Origin: Scleromitrula shiraiana
Taxonomy: Eukaryota; Ascomycota; Leotiomycetes; Helotiales; Sclerotiniaceae
Assembly: GCA_028455995.1 (NCBI GenBank)
Contig: JABELC010000007.1
Span: 1,116,001 to 1,180,000 of the forward strand
Length of the DNA: 64,000 nucleotides
Direction of reading: 5' to 3'
Each line of letters starts with the position of its first letter. Position 1 is the first letter of the stretch. A model generated the notes under the pieces. It searched no databases, was not told the DNA's origin, and saw only the letters and a list, made by a program, of their open reading frames with translations. Of the stretch, positions 35,368 through 48,959 are shown one piece after another. The translations under genes and the position numbers were made by a program.

Positions 35368-38300
35368 ATGGCCCCTGTGAAGGCTACACATTTACCAATA
35401 ATCCCCCTACCAAAAGGTGTGGTCCTCCTACCAGGAATTCTTTTGCGAATACAAGTGTCTAGCAGTCGGGCAGATATTCCAGCATTACTCTCAGAAGTTT
35501 ACAGCAAAGCTGCATCAACCACACCGAGTCAACGATTAGATAACGTCAATGTCGCTTGCGTGCCATTGAACTCATCTTTCCTCACCCCAAATGGGCAGAA
35601 AATGATTGCAGGAGAGGAGCGAGGCCCGAAGCCCAAAGAACGGTTAGACATCAAACCATCCAGTGCAAAGAAGGATGATCTGTTTGGGTATGGCGTTGCA
35701 GCGACAATATCTAGGGTGGAGGGTACAACTGGCCGCGCTGGAGAATTTGCTTTGCTAGTCCAGGGAGTATCCAGGGTCAAAGTGGAGAACATAACGAAAG
35801 AGCATCCTTTCTTTGAAGGGGAAGTAACATATCTACAGGACGAAGGTGAGAAAAATTGCCTCCGCTGAATGAGGAAATGTGCTAACATCCGCAGCCGTTG
35901 CAACCGACGATGTTGCAGTTCAAGGTCTTTTTGCACACTTGAAACAGCTATCTCGAGAACTTCTGACTCTCCTTCGACTTTCATCTCTACTGCCTCGCAC
36001 ATCCACGGCACTCTCTCCTATACTCGCCCGTCGGCTCGAGGTACACATAGCTAAGCAGGACTTACAAAACGCGGGAAGCTTGGCTGATTTTATGACGAAT
36101 GTGGTTGAGGCTTCATTGGAGGAAAAATTGATGGTTCTAGCCGCATTACCTATCAAGGGACGCCTCGAAAGAGCAATTGCCCTTCTACAACGACAGGTTA
36201 ATGAGATCAAGAACAACGTTAGGATTACAACTGTTACAACCTCAAATATCCCCGCCAATGTCGATATCGATCACTTTAACAAATTAAATGGGCATCGTAA
36301 GCGAAGACCTGGGATCTCTGGAATACCGGGCATGGCAAGCATGAATGGGTCTCAGGATGATGAAGAGGAGACAAATGAGATGGAGGAATTGAAGAAGAAG
36401 ATCGACAATGCTAAGATGCCTGCCGAAGCTGTTAAGGTTGCTGATCGCGAACTGAAGAGGCTGAAGAAAATGTCGCCAGCCCAGGCTGAGTATCAAGTGT
36501 GCCGTAATTACTTGGAAAACTTGATAGAGATACCATGGTCTACAATGACAGAAGATCAACTTGGTGTTGATACATTATCTAGAGCACGCAAACAGCTTGA
36601 TGACGATCACTATGGGCTAGAGAAGGTTAAGAAAAGATTGCTCGAGTATCTTGCTGTTCTCAAACTCAAGCAAAGTATTAATGATGATGTAAATTCACAA
36701 TTGATTGAAGCAGAGGAAGAAAATGCAACGGCCAAAATGGAGGTTCTAAAGAGTAAGAGAATGATTGACAAATCACCTATCTTGCTCCTCGTTGGCCCCC
36801 CCGGTGTTGGGAAAACAAGTTTAGCAAAGTCAATCGCAACAGCTTTGGGCAGGAAATTCCACCGAATCTCCCTTGGCGGTGTTAGAGACGAGGCAGAAAT
36901 CCGAGGTCACCGCAGAACATACGTGGCAGCAATGCCTGGTCTCATAGTGAACGGTTTAAAGAAGGTCGGGGTGGCAAATCCTGTCTTTCTTCTTGACGAG
37001 ATTGACAAGGTTGGGTAAGTAGTGTTGATGTCTTAGAGAGCTTCCAGAGATTAACCCCGCTTCTGTAGCACGTCCAACTTCCACGGAGACCCTTCAGCTG
37101 CTATGCTTGAGGTTCTAGACCCGGAACAAAACCATACATTCACTGATCACTATGTCAACATCCCAATCGACCTCAGCAAGGTTCTTTTCATTGCCACGGC
37201 TAACAGTCTTGATACAATTCCTGCACCATTACTTGATCGAATGGAAACAATAGGCTTGTCAGGCTATACAACACTCGAGAAGCGACATATCGCTTTACAG
37301 CATTTAATCCCAAAGCAGATCCGCACAAGTAAGCCCCTTAAAATCAGCTGAGTATATTGTATTCGGCCGCTGACGCTGTGTATAGACGGACTCGGAGACG
37401 GACAGGTAGAGTTTAACCAGGATGTTGTGTCTAAGATTATCGAATCCTATACTCGCGAATCAGGGTGAGTATTAGCGACCCTGACTGGTCTATTACCCCT
37501 AGCCTGTTTCCATTTGGCACTTGTGATTCTGGAGTCTCGCCACTCTTCAACATGGCGTGGTTCATCACTGTTACAACGATATCACTAACCACTCAAATTA
37601 TAGCGTCCGCAACCTAGAGCGGGAGATTGGATCTGTATGTCGTGCTAAGGCGGTAGAATATGCGGAGGCAAAAGACTCGGGACATACGGGTAGAGGCTCC
37701 TTCCGCATGATCATTAGCTAGCGAATACTGACCTGTCTTACAGAGAAGTACAAACCACAGCTGTCCGTGGAGGACATCGAAGAAATCTTGGGAATCGAGA
37801 AATTTGATGATGAAATTGCTGAGAAGACAAGGTATGTATTTCATGATACATTTTGGTCCCAACAGATAAGACTTCCGAAGTCAAGATTCTGTGACAATAG
37901 CAATACTAACGATAAGGCTAGCCGTCCGGGGATCGTCACTGGTCTCGTGGCTTATAGTTCTGGTGGCAACGGCAGCATACTTTTCATCGAAGTGGCCGAT
38001 ATGCCAGGGAGCGGCAGCGTGCAGCTCACTGGTAAATTGGGTGACGTACTAAAGGAGAGTGTCGAGGTAGCACTAAGTTGGGTCAAAGCCCACGCGTACG
38101 AGCTGGGTTTGACGCATGACCCTTCGGAGAACATTATGAACAAACGAAGTATCCATGTGCATTGCCCTTCAGGGGCCATCCCCAAGGTTTGTCTATCCCA
38201 TGATTGTTATGATATCTCCCGCTAATGATATTTCGTGCAGGATGGACCATCTGCCGGTATGGCACACACTATTGCGCTGATTTCTTTGTTCTCCGGAAAA

Positions 38301-38761
38301 GCTGTGCCTCCCACTATGGCAATGACTGTAAGTTTCCGTACACCTCCGTTCAGCTCGGATACCGGCAAGGCGCTAATTATATACTTAGGGTGAGATATCG
38401 CTACGCGGTCGCGTTACTGCTGTGGGAGGTATCAAGGAGAAACTAATTGGAGCCCTTCGTGCTGGTGTCAAAACTGTGCTCTTGCCAGCACAAAACAGAA
38501 AGGAGTATGTCCATCCATCTTCTATCTAGTAGCTATCACACTAACGATATACAGCGTCAAGGATCTTCCACAAGAGGTCAAGGATGGCTTAGAGATCATT
38601 CACGTCAGGTATGTTTGCCTCTTCAATTTCCAATCTCGTTCCCCTCGCTAATGAAATTGTGTTTCTTTTTTAGTCACATTTGGGAAGCAATGCGTCACGT
38701 TTGGCCTGAAGCTCATTGGCCCGGCGAGGAAAACATCGCTGCTATCGAAAGTCGCTTGTAG
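35368..38761 (+). CDS. Peroxisomal Lon protease (Lon2/LONP2 type)
   Basis: ATP-dependent Ser-Lys protease of the peroxisome matrix that degrades damaged or unassembled matrix proteins. Eleven exons: 35368-35845, 35895-37014, 37069-37328, 37386-37464, 37604-37689, 37744-37831, 37922-38186, 38241-38327, 38389-38504, 38555-38608, 38674-38761, giving 906 residues. Domain order: N-terminal Lon substrate-binding domain (LPIIPLPKGVVLLPGILLRIQV start), helical region, AAA+ module with Walker A GPPGVGKTS (residues 460-468), Walker B FLLDEID (Asp527-Glu528), GDPSAAMLEVLDPEQN and sensor IATANSLDTIP, then the protease domain. The catalytic pair is Ser796 in KDGPSAGMA and Lys839 in GGIKEKLIGA, with the usual 43-residue spacing. 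The protein ends in SRL, a type 1 peroxisomal targeting signal, and there is no mitochondrial presequence. This separates it from the mitochondrial Pim1 type. Confidence 0.96.
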
Positions 38762-41700
38762 AAATCCTTTCCCATGGTATCATCTCATATCACATTATGA
38801 ATATCATCATATCAGATCCGAAATTATCCCGCGTACTTGTGTTACGGACTACGGAAATCCTCCGCTTACTCCTATATTGTCCTTTTACCCTCTTCGGTCA
38901 CAAATTTGGCGTTTTTATTAAGGCTCAGTGGAGTGGGAATGGATTAGGCAATTCCAAAGTACAAGTTTTACGTATACGAGGAAACTTCACCCTTTTCCGT
39001 TTTGCTTTGGTGGCATGGAGTTGAGGAGTTATTATTAGCTTTGATATTTCACCTCTTTCTTTGGCATTGCAGTTGATGGTTTGTATGTTAATGAGGACAC
39101 TTAGGATTCAGGGGGCTTAAATTGTACATTGTATATTCATCTTGTATGTAGTTCAGATTACAGTTTACAAAAATGTAGATCTATCATATACATATGGTTT
39201 AACTAGGAGCCTAAAAGTAGTTGCTAGTGCGTACTGCTTGTGCAATGATCATCACAATGAATTCTGAATCATAGTGACGATGATATGAAACTTGAAGGGA
39301 TCCAGCCTCGGGGTTTTCAGCTAAGCTCCCTTGGAAGATTATTTCTCTTTCTCTCAGATTTGCAGCTTCCTAAATCTTGTACTATGGTGAATTTTCAGTG
39401 TGTAAGTGTGTGCGGTGGTGAGCAAACTAATTGGGAATTTTATGATATATCTAGTGTTCTAATTATCTTCCAGCAAGGAGATCCACGGAACGACGGTCGA
39501 GTTGTTATCACAGATAGGAGAATATAGCCTATAGTTTTGAATTTAGTACGTATTGATTGATCATTGATTGTTCTTAGTTCTCCTTATTGTTTTTGGTTAT
39601 TTTGATAAATGTGATTGCTATTTACTTTGTTACTAGCCGAGATGAGTTAGGAGTATTTAATGAGCTGAAGTTATGTATGAATATCTGAAGTAATAGACAG
39701 CTTGCATGATATTTAATAGTGAAAGTGAATCGCAATCTCTCATAACTTGAATATTGCTATCATAGAGACTACCACGTCGATTTTACAACTAAATCCCATT
39801 CAATAGATGACATTATCACAACAGGACCAGTAGTTCAATATGATATGATGTGCTGCAAATGGCGAAAGGTCCATAGAAATTTAAGAATCACAATCATCAA
39901 CTGCCTGCCTCCGAGTTCAGCCAGCCCGTTAAATTTCAACTCGTTACTAGTGATCTACATATTACTGCACAATACAATACAACACAATATGATATGATAT
40001 GATAGTACAATATATGGTACGTACCCAAGATCCCTTTATATATCTCCATTAAGAATCCAGGGTGGATATTGGTTGGTTTGTGTTAGGAGATACAAAAGAC
40101 GGGTTTGCACAGATTTTTGATGTCCGAGTCAGGCCATTTTTCTGGAATTTGATGGGTCTCTGTGTCACGGTAGGTATAGTTTGTTTGCTGGTGACAGAAC
40201 GAGATGGGGGTTGCACCATTGCATCCATGGTTATGGAGATGGGAGGCATATAATGGGGCCTATTTGTACGTGGGGAACTTCATGCTGGAATGGAGATGGA
40301 GGATGTTGGGTGGATAAGTATGCAACTACTAGTAATAGATTTAACTAAATAGTTTACTATATTAGTACCAATGAACAAATATGTATGAATTTATTCATGT
40401 ATGCCTGGCGTTCTTGTATGCTGTGATCCTCGCAGGTTACTATTCAGTAGATAGATAGAGAACATGGTAACTTAAGCCTAGCGGGTCCCGGTCTTCCATC
40501 TATTCCATTATACAACAAGCTACAACAGCATCAAGAATTTTGGGGAAAGAGGAAGTACCTATGTACCGTATATGTACGGTGGAAAATACGCGACTGGATA
40601 TGTTGTGTTAATGTGAAAGGGTACAATAAGGGAGAAGGGCCGGTGTCAGTTAGTTGTATAACAGTATGTACAGGTAAGGTGCCAGTGGGTCTACTCTTGT
40701 CTCTTTGCTTAATTTCTTCGGCGTCACGGCAATGTAATGTAAATGTGAATGTAATGTACAGTATGGAATGTAGTGTGAATGAGGGCTTTTACTCCTGCTG
40801 AGTATGAGCATACACAGCAGGTATGTTAGGTATATGTGTGAAAAGTGTTGCATGCATGCAATGTCTATGTTGTGCTACGGTTGGGGTTGATCCCTTTGTT
40901 GGGTCGTTCTGTAGTGTGAATGCTGGTTGTTGGGAATTGAGGAGCTGGGGGGCTTACAGAGAACTCTTTTCAATGATGTAAACTTACACTCACGGCATCA
41001 GCTACATAGATAGATCGAGATTCTACATATACTAGATAGATATACAGATATGTGGTAATCATGGGAGAAACAGTCCTGCATCAGCAGTTTTTTAAGTTGA
41101 ACCTGCCGCAGTCAGAGCGGAGTGAAGCGAAGAGAAGGATCAATAATCAGTATGCCACAATGTTGTGCACTAATTAGTGAATATAGAAGAAGGCGGGATA
41201 TATCTAGATCAGTACAATAACCAGCACCCAAAACAATTAACTCGGTGACGGATAGAACAAGTGATACAGAAAAGGAGCACAAGACAGGCGAGTAGGAGGA
41301 TTTAGAAGTCATAATGTAGTTGATTGGCTCTTGATGAGACTTGGCTGTAGTTGTACAAACAAGGTAGTTCGGTAAGTTCCAGAACCTGGAGCGATGATCG
41401 GTAGGAATATCGAACGGGAAGATGAGTGGGGGTGCTGGTAGCGTAGCGATGTCGGTTATGTGCAGTTGCAGTCCAGACTGAGGAAGGAGGTACTTAGTTA
41501 CTTGAGATTAGAGACGGGAATTAGAGGTTACTCGCGGGTGTGCTTTGTATTGGTGGACGATGGACTTGATATGGATATAACGATCCGTAATACACCTGTT
41601 GAGAAGAAATGTAGAGGGACAGCAGGGCGGTTATTTGATGGCAGTTCGGGACTTTAACCATGCAGATAATTGGAAGCGCAGTGTATCGGATAAATGGTAG

Positions 41701-44116
41701 GTAAGCTAGACCCAGCAATTCAAGATGACACCTGCACATTGAATATTGCTCGGGATTTGATGTTAGTGGCGCAAGATTGACCAAATCAACTCTTCTGGGT
41801 GGAGGTTTTTCGTCCCGTTCGTACATGCCAATAAACGTTTATTGTGTGGCGTGCGATATAGGCTCAAATACGAAAAGGATCTTTCTCCGAACTATCTGAT
41901 GTCTCGTGTCACCACGTGAAGGCTTCTTTCTCCACGTTATCACGCATCTGCTTGTGACACTTGCTGCACATTAATCCATTTCTGGTCAAATTCCCCAATT
42001 GGGTAGCGAGAATTCCAAAAGGGGAGAGGAAAAATAGCCACGTATGTCTCCAATCGCACCCTGATCCATGATGCTTATTGTGTCTCGGAACCTTGAACCT
42101 GAGACTGAGACATATCGGGTGAAACTTATCACGAGTATGCTAAACATAATGATCGTCCCTTCGGAGGGATATCGGAAGGAAAAATATGTATGTCTTACTT
42201 TGACAATAGAAGAAAAAATGGTTAAAGGGGGGTTTAGGACGTAGGTCCAAGTCACGTGGTGTATACCTAGTCTGAAGTGATCTTTTCGAGGTGAGATTTA
42301 GATCCACCAACTTGATGTGCAGATCGGATGATCCAGATAGATAGTTGTCAATGCCAGTAAGTTATCATATTCGATATTGAAGGCATCTCTGTTAAGAGAC
42401 GGGGAATGGTGATCGCACAACGAGTCATGCTTAAGAGGTGTAAAAATCTAGGCTTGTATTACATTTTCAACGTAAAAAATTCCGAAACTCGAAGATCTCT
42501 ATCCGCTTTGAAGAACTTTTATACATATGGAACAGAACCGTCCCTGTTGTATGCCGCAATGGCGGAAATTGCGGGGCATTGCGGATTTTGTATCTTTGAT
42601 GGTTCATGCCGTGTCTCTAGAAGGAATAGAACATGTGACTCAAATCGACTAGCGGTTATTTGCGCGAACTATTATAGTTGACGTTCATATGAGGCTGTGA
42701 CAATTGAACAGGTGGCTGAAATAATCTGGTTTACGTTGGCGATCCGGAGTATGTTTTCAATGGAGTAAGAGATCATTCAATAGTTCAAGCTATTCAGCCC
42801 AACTAGGGGAGATATTAAGTTTGTTGATTGTCGGAGGCTAGGGCATATACCCGAAGCGGGAAATGGATCTGCCAAAAGATCTCGGAATGGCATGAGGCTG
42901 AATATTTCCCGAGATGCGCTACGGCAGTTCTTCAGAGCTATCAAATCTTAAAAAGAAGCTTTACGTGATGAATATCAAATTGATCAAATCCTTTAGGAAT
43001 GACAGTTTAGACTTTGAACCTATTGTTTATCTAAATTAACTTCCATCATTAATGATGTACTCACAGTCTCACACTGGTCGAGTGGCAGAGTATAAGATGA
43101 GAGGTGTCAGTGCTTGCTACCTAATTCGATGAATGAGGTTGGCAGGTGCATGACTAAGAACGACTTAGGACATCCTATCGGCAACGTTAGGACACTACCA
43201 CAACTTTGACCATGAGTGGCATGAACCTATTGAATGAACTAGTAGCACACGAGCCACCGCTATAGTAGTTTCTCGTAGCGGCTACCTATGTAGGCAAGTG
43301 ACTGCACATCAAGAACTTTAATGATGCATAAGCTTGGCCGTTTGACATGAACGGAAGATTAGGCCGTGGGTCAGTGTCCCAACCTAGGCTTTAAGAAAAA
43401 CCCTAATTACGCACAATCGAGTTGTCAGATGAAATAGTGCCAATTAGCTTGACATCCACTTGGTGCCAGCTCGCCAAGGCGGCGGGTCAGCGCTAGATCA
43501 GGCTTGCCACTGTGCTGCTACTTTTCAGAACACGATACCGAATGAGCACCGATCTTAACCGCAATCGCCCACATTCCACAACGCAATGGCGGAATCCAGA
43601 AGTCGTGTGATGACGAATACAAATCGAAATGGTAATCGGTAATGCTTATCGACAGATTCAGAGGTAATGTTGCAGGGGACGTGAGATGTGCTATTGATAT
43701 GCAGCTGAAGATTCCATGGTCAGCCTCACCCCACCCCCACTCGTTTATACTTTGCAATCAGGCTGAGTTAGCGAGAGAGGTTTCGAGCCGTCGCAGCCTC
43801 GACCCCACACGGTATATTATCTCGCTGGTGTGACCGGGTTTATAGATGGTCAACTTCTTTGAATTACCATCCCGAGTGGCTGATGAATGGCGTACAATAA
43901 TGCAACATTTCTATTGACTCTCGCTTTTTGGAGTGGTGTTCAACCGTTGAAGATATTTTTACGATTGCCGAAATATATTTTGATATTAGCAGATATCTGC
44001 CCTGCACTGAAGACTATGGACCTTTCAAGCTGAATCAAAGGTTATCCCGTCCCAGTCCCATAGTCAGGATGATATTAGAAATAATCATTTGGAGGAATAT
44101 ACCGGTACTTGAAAAG
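38762..44116. other. Gene desert, first part
   Basis: After the Lon 3' region no coding sequence could be supported on either strand for over 5 kb. Open frames are all about 100 codons or shorter, with no recognisable family. GATAT and CAATA/ACAATA short repeats occur near 39965-40010. Composition is moderately AT-rich and not low-complexity as a whole, so degenerate coding relics may be hidden. Confidence 0.45.
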
Positions 44117-44165
44117 GGTGGTTTGTGGTTTATGGTTTGTGGTTTGTGGTTTGTGGTTTGTGGTT
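44117..44165. repeat. (GGTTTGT)n heptamer repeat
   Basis: About six head-to-tail copies of the G/T-only heptamer GGTTTGT with one variant (GGTTTAT). It is strongly strand-asymmetric, with all G and T on the + strand. Confidence 0.95.
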
Positions 44166-47100
44166 AATGAGTTCTTGATGTTGTATTTATGCGTTTTGCT
44201 CGAAAGAGATGTCGTTGGAAACGTTATAGCTAGAGGCAAATCACATATACTCAGGGATGGCCTTGTCTATAACAGAGCAAATATTGGAGTAACCGCAGGC
44301 TCTTCCATGATCGTCAACCACGATATCAACCCCGAGACCATGCTGGAGTTTGACCAATTTTTGATTCCGTGCAGATCTAATTAGGCGTTCGAATAATGAA
44401 CCATAATGTCGGATTGTAGCGAATAATTGAGAAGAACCTTGGAAGCTTACCTTACTACGTATGTATGTATATGTATGTAATGATTATACCGTTTGTACGT
44501 CCGTCTTTAATTTCTACCAATAATTATTCAACATGGTAGTTCCTTTTCTTTTTTCTTTTTTCTTCTTTCTTTTTTTTTCCTTTATCAATAACTGTTCAAC
44601 ATGATAAGCAGCTTTTGGAACGCATGTGAATACAATTCAATCAACCTCGGTATACCCACTATGTATTATATATTATGTACTATGTATTATGTACGTATGT
44701 ATATACCGTATGTATATACCGTATAATCTCAACAAACTGAGGTTTACGAGAGTATCCAGTTCTGATTGAGCTTAGCAGAGCCCCTCTCCCGTCACTAACC
44801 ATACCCAAAATAGCAAGAAAGTTACAGTTTTTAAACTTTATAACGAATCAAAATCTATCCACTTTATCGATCTTTCCAATCAGATTTTCAGAATTCAGCG
44901 GATATACTATTCTGAATTGAGCTTAGGTAAACCTCTATTTGTTGAGGTTATTATACGGTACCGGTATGCTACTTTCGTACATATGAGTATTCTCTCCTAT
45001 GTGGGTAATAGTTTTTGATTTTTGATGCTTGATGAATTGTGAATCTGTGTGCATCTGTAATCAAGAACTCGGAGGTAATAAAAAGAAGGTAACATGACCG
45101 AGGTCGATCAGGGGAGGGCTCGTATGCGAAGGATTAATTCTCCGTCGGACCGCTTTGAGAGCAAAATATATATATATCCCTTGTTCCTCTTATTAGTACA
45201 TCTCTACCCAGGTATGTAGGTAAGTAGCATGTTACTGTCCAGTATGTACTGTATGGGTATGCCGTGATTTCGGAGGTTGATGCGGTAGACTTAATTCGTT
45301 CAATTGCTTAGAAGAAAATCAAATCATACCCGCATTTACAGGCATTGGGAACCAATAACGATATTACATTATATCCTCCTAGATGCAAGTAAACACGATT
45401 ATAGAAGCTGATTTTCAATATTTACTGTAAATACCTGGTCTTGGAGCAGAATTTGTCATATTATAATCAATGATCTACTAACAGATGGTGAGCTTATCGC
45501 CCAAATTCAGGAAGAGAAGCCAGGTTTCTGTAATAAAGTCGTCGACCTTCGGTTCGGGTCTCATTTCGATAAATTGGTGGTTAAGTAGCTGTAGGTACAT
45601 AAGGGACACTAAGATGTAACGCTGTGAAGATCCGGTAAAATTCCGATGTCCTGTAATGATACTGGAGCAAGAAAGTGAAGATGAGGAGCTCAATGCAAAA
45701 TCGCTCATTCGTGGACATCTGATGATCTGGGATGGTTAGTATCGGATGTCGGGTATTGTGAGAGGTGAGGGTAAGAGAATATCTCATTTCCCATTGCTGT
45801 CGCGAACAGCGATCGTTAGACGTTAGCACAGATCAATTCGACGCTCTGATCGTGTGGCTCCCGGACCGTTGTCAACTTTGTCATATGTCGGTGCAAGGCT
45901 GCGTTGATGTGACCCTTGGTATTTTTTGGAGGGGAAATGATCAAGGATCTCCATCCGAAATGAGGTAGGTAGTCTTGCCGAGCCCTAGAAACTCCTTCGT
46001 GCCTCTCTGTGTATGAACTTCGCTTGTATTGCGGCGTCTGTGTCATCCAGGGCTTGCCTCCGCTTTCCATCTCATCGCGAATCACGTCTCTCACATCTGT
46101 GCTTTCCGTGCATCTGTGCATCAGCTTTGTATAATCCCTAGACTTTCTTCTTGTTAGTATTATCCATCTGATATTTTCTCATCTAATTTTTAGTCTTCAA
46201 ACCTAGAAAGTTTTGACAGCTCAAATAAGACTTTTACATTACTTAAGAGCCTTGGCGTAGCAACTAGAAGTGACGCTTTCCGTCTTACTAGCATCATACT
46301 AACAGTACTATGGTTATCAATCTATCAGATTTGTGAAAGATTTTCAAATCTCGAACTACGTACAGCACAGATTAACCCTCGGAAATAAATGGAAAAGGAA
46401 TAAAGGAAGTCAAAGCTTTATAATTACCTTGTTCACGGAACACGGTCTGTTCCATTAAAGGGGATGGATTGGAATAATTATTGTATGCATGATGATGCCA
46501 AAGTGGCTCGTACCTGGCTTATATTACAGTAAATTAACAGGTTAATAATGCCTGAATAAACGTGGTGTCTTGGGTATTTTCAAATGCTTTAGACCGAATA
46601 CAAGCCCCCCATGCTTAACGACTATCAGAAATTACTTTCATGGATCCTTCACTAGCCACTTTACGGTTTTTCTCTTTTCATTATTATCGGCATTGTTGAC
46701 TTGATCGCGTTATACAAAGGTGAGTTGCTCATGAGAAGATCCAGACTCTTGACAGGGCTAGGCAATTAGTGCATGGGGCTTTTCTTCTTTTGATTCTCCA
46801 GAGGCCTCGATCCTTGATTCTTGTCACTTGTAATGAAAATAACGCCAGTGACGTTTTGAGCTTCCTACTGGTATACCTACCCTTCGGGATACGCGGAATG
46901 TATTGTGATATGGTGGGGTATACCATTCTTCTGCAAATCTCGGAAAAGCGTCTTGCAAGTTGCAAGTTGACCCATCACACAAAACTTCAAGTGGGGGGCC
47001 TGTCAGGAAGGTAGATCGCCGGGTGAGGGATGCGATGGATAAGTGATCCAGATACATAGGCCGAAGGAGAAAGCAACATTTACGTTGCGGGTACTAAAAC

Positions 47101-48922
47101 GCGGGAAGAGAGGACAAGGTATTAGGAGGAAGATGAGCAACCTACCCATTCAGAACCCAATGGTCCCAGATTCCTCGAACGATTATGTGTTCTTTGAGCC
47201 ATTCCATACCGTATTAGGGAATACTCAGGAGGTTTTCTTAAAAAGAAATTAAATCATTAATATAAGTAATTAATTTATATATTATACCAAGCTTTAGTAA
47301 CGGGCCCTACCAAAGTTGAAGCTCTTGAACTCATATAACATGCCTAGATATTTCATACTATGACGAAGAAACTTTCCTATGAACGACGTACGTCCCTAAG
47401 GGAAGAAATAGGTACTATGTTTTTACTTCGGACTTTAAGACATCAATTCAATATCCGGAAAACACAAACAAGAATAGCATTTGTCAGAATATCCATAAAG
47501 GTACATAGTACTTGCGATTTAGCATCTCTATACATACAATACTGTATTGTGTAAGTTTATGATTTGAAGAAGTACTATTTACTGTATGTACAATGTACAT
47601 GTACAATAAAGTACAATCCATGGTTAGGTATAAAAAGTCGTGCCTGTCAGTCTGTGCCTCGTTAATCATCACCACTAAGTTGAAAGTAAGATTTAAAGTC
47701 AATTTAAGGATAGTAGTCGCAACATGGAACCATGTTGAGAATCTCAAGCCGTGCATGATCCTTTCTTCGCAGTTAACTACATTATACTTATAGGACGAAA
47801 TCTTCGGGGTTGATTTCGGACAATAAGTCCATTACAGGCAGTATCCACCTGGAGATCTATAACTGTTTAGTTGCAATTTTCTAACAGTTGTGATTTTAAG
47901 AATCAATAAAAAGCTTGGCAAGTGACTTTTTGGAACGATTTGATCGGTTATACTCGTGTAGTATATGCTCGATGTTGATGTACCATAGTGGATATAGATG
48001 TAGATGTAAATGTTAATAACCTTGGAATGCTTTGGCAGAAATTATGGGTGTTACTACTGATTCTTTAGGGAGCTAGCTTAGCCAATTTGCTGGGTAAGCA
48101 GCTATACGATGTTCCCCTCCCCAAATGTTAGGTCTTGTTGCAGTTAGCATGAGTATATGTATGTGTACGGAGGATGTGTGCACACATCAAGTAGAAACGC
48201 GATGGGACTAATCGCCTACATTCAGCACTGTAATAGGTACGAAATAGTACTTTACTTGGGTATGTACGTGCTGCGTATGAACGTGATATACTAATGTATC
48301 TACTACGTACACAATACATAAAATTCGGTAGGCAAGTAATGCACATAGAGGAAAGTCAGAAAAGGCAATTTGGTGATATGTATGGGTTCTCTTTGCAGCA
48401 TACATGGGGGCAGAAAAAAGAGCTTTGGTGTAGTTCGTGTCGCCGAGAATTCATAAATTACCGAATGATGGGGATCCATGATCCATCCATCATCCTGTCA
48501 AGTTTGAATAGCGGTAGTTGAAAGAATTTTTTAATAATTTAGTTGCCACCCCCTGATTCTTTAAAAAAATCTACCACTTTTACATGGGTTTGTACGACGT
48601 GAGGATGGGGGTTACCAACGGATGTCATCTTGCGTGATGTTTTGTAGAGTTTTCTGAATGGAGGAAATCAGTTCGCGCAGTCATGCACCTATGCTGCAAG
48701 GAGCCGTCGTAGGGCAGATGAGGATCGCCAAGGGGTCTTGCTTGTATGTATGTAATTTAAGTCGGTTCGGGGGATGACGATTTGGGTTTTGAAGGTGTAA
48801 CAACATTTGAAAGAGCTTTCGAGATCTCTAAGAGAAGGGAGTAAACTTTTGACTTTGATAATTTGGTTGAAAAGGAATGGCTAAATGACTAACGAATTTC
48901 CATAATGCATGAATGATAATTG

Positions 48923-48959
<37 letters not shown>

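Noticed and set aside
43071..43110. GGTCGAGTGGCAGAG-like stretch as a tRNA D-arm
   Set aside because: No matching anticodon arm, T-arm motif or acceptor stem at the right spacing.
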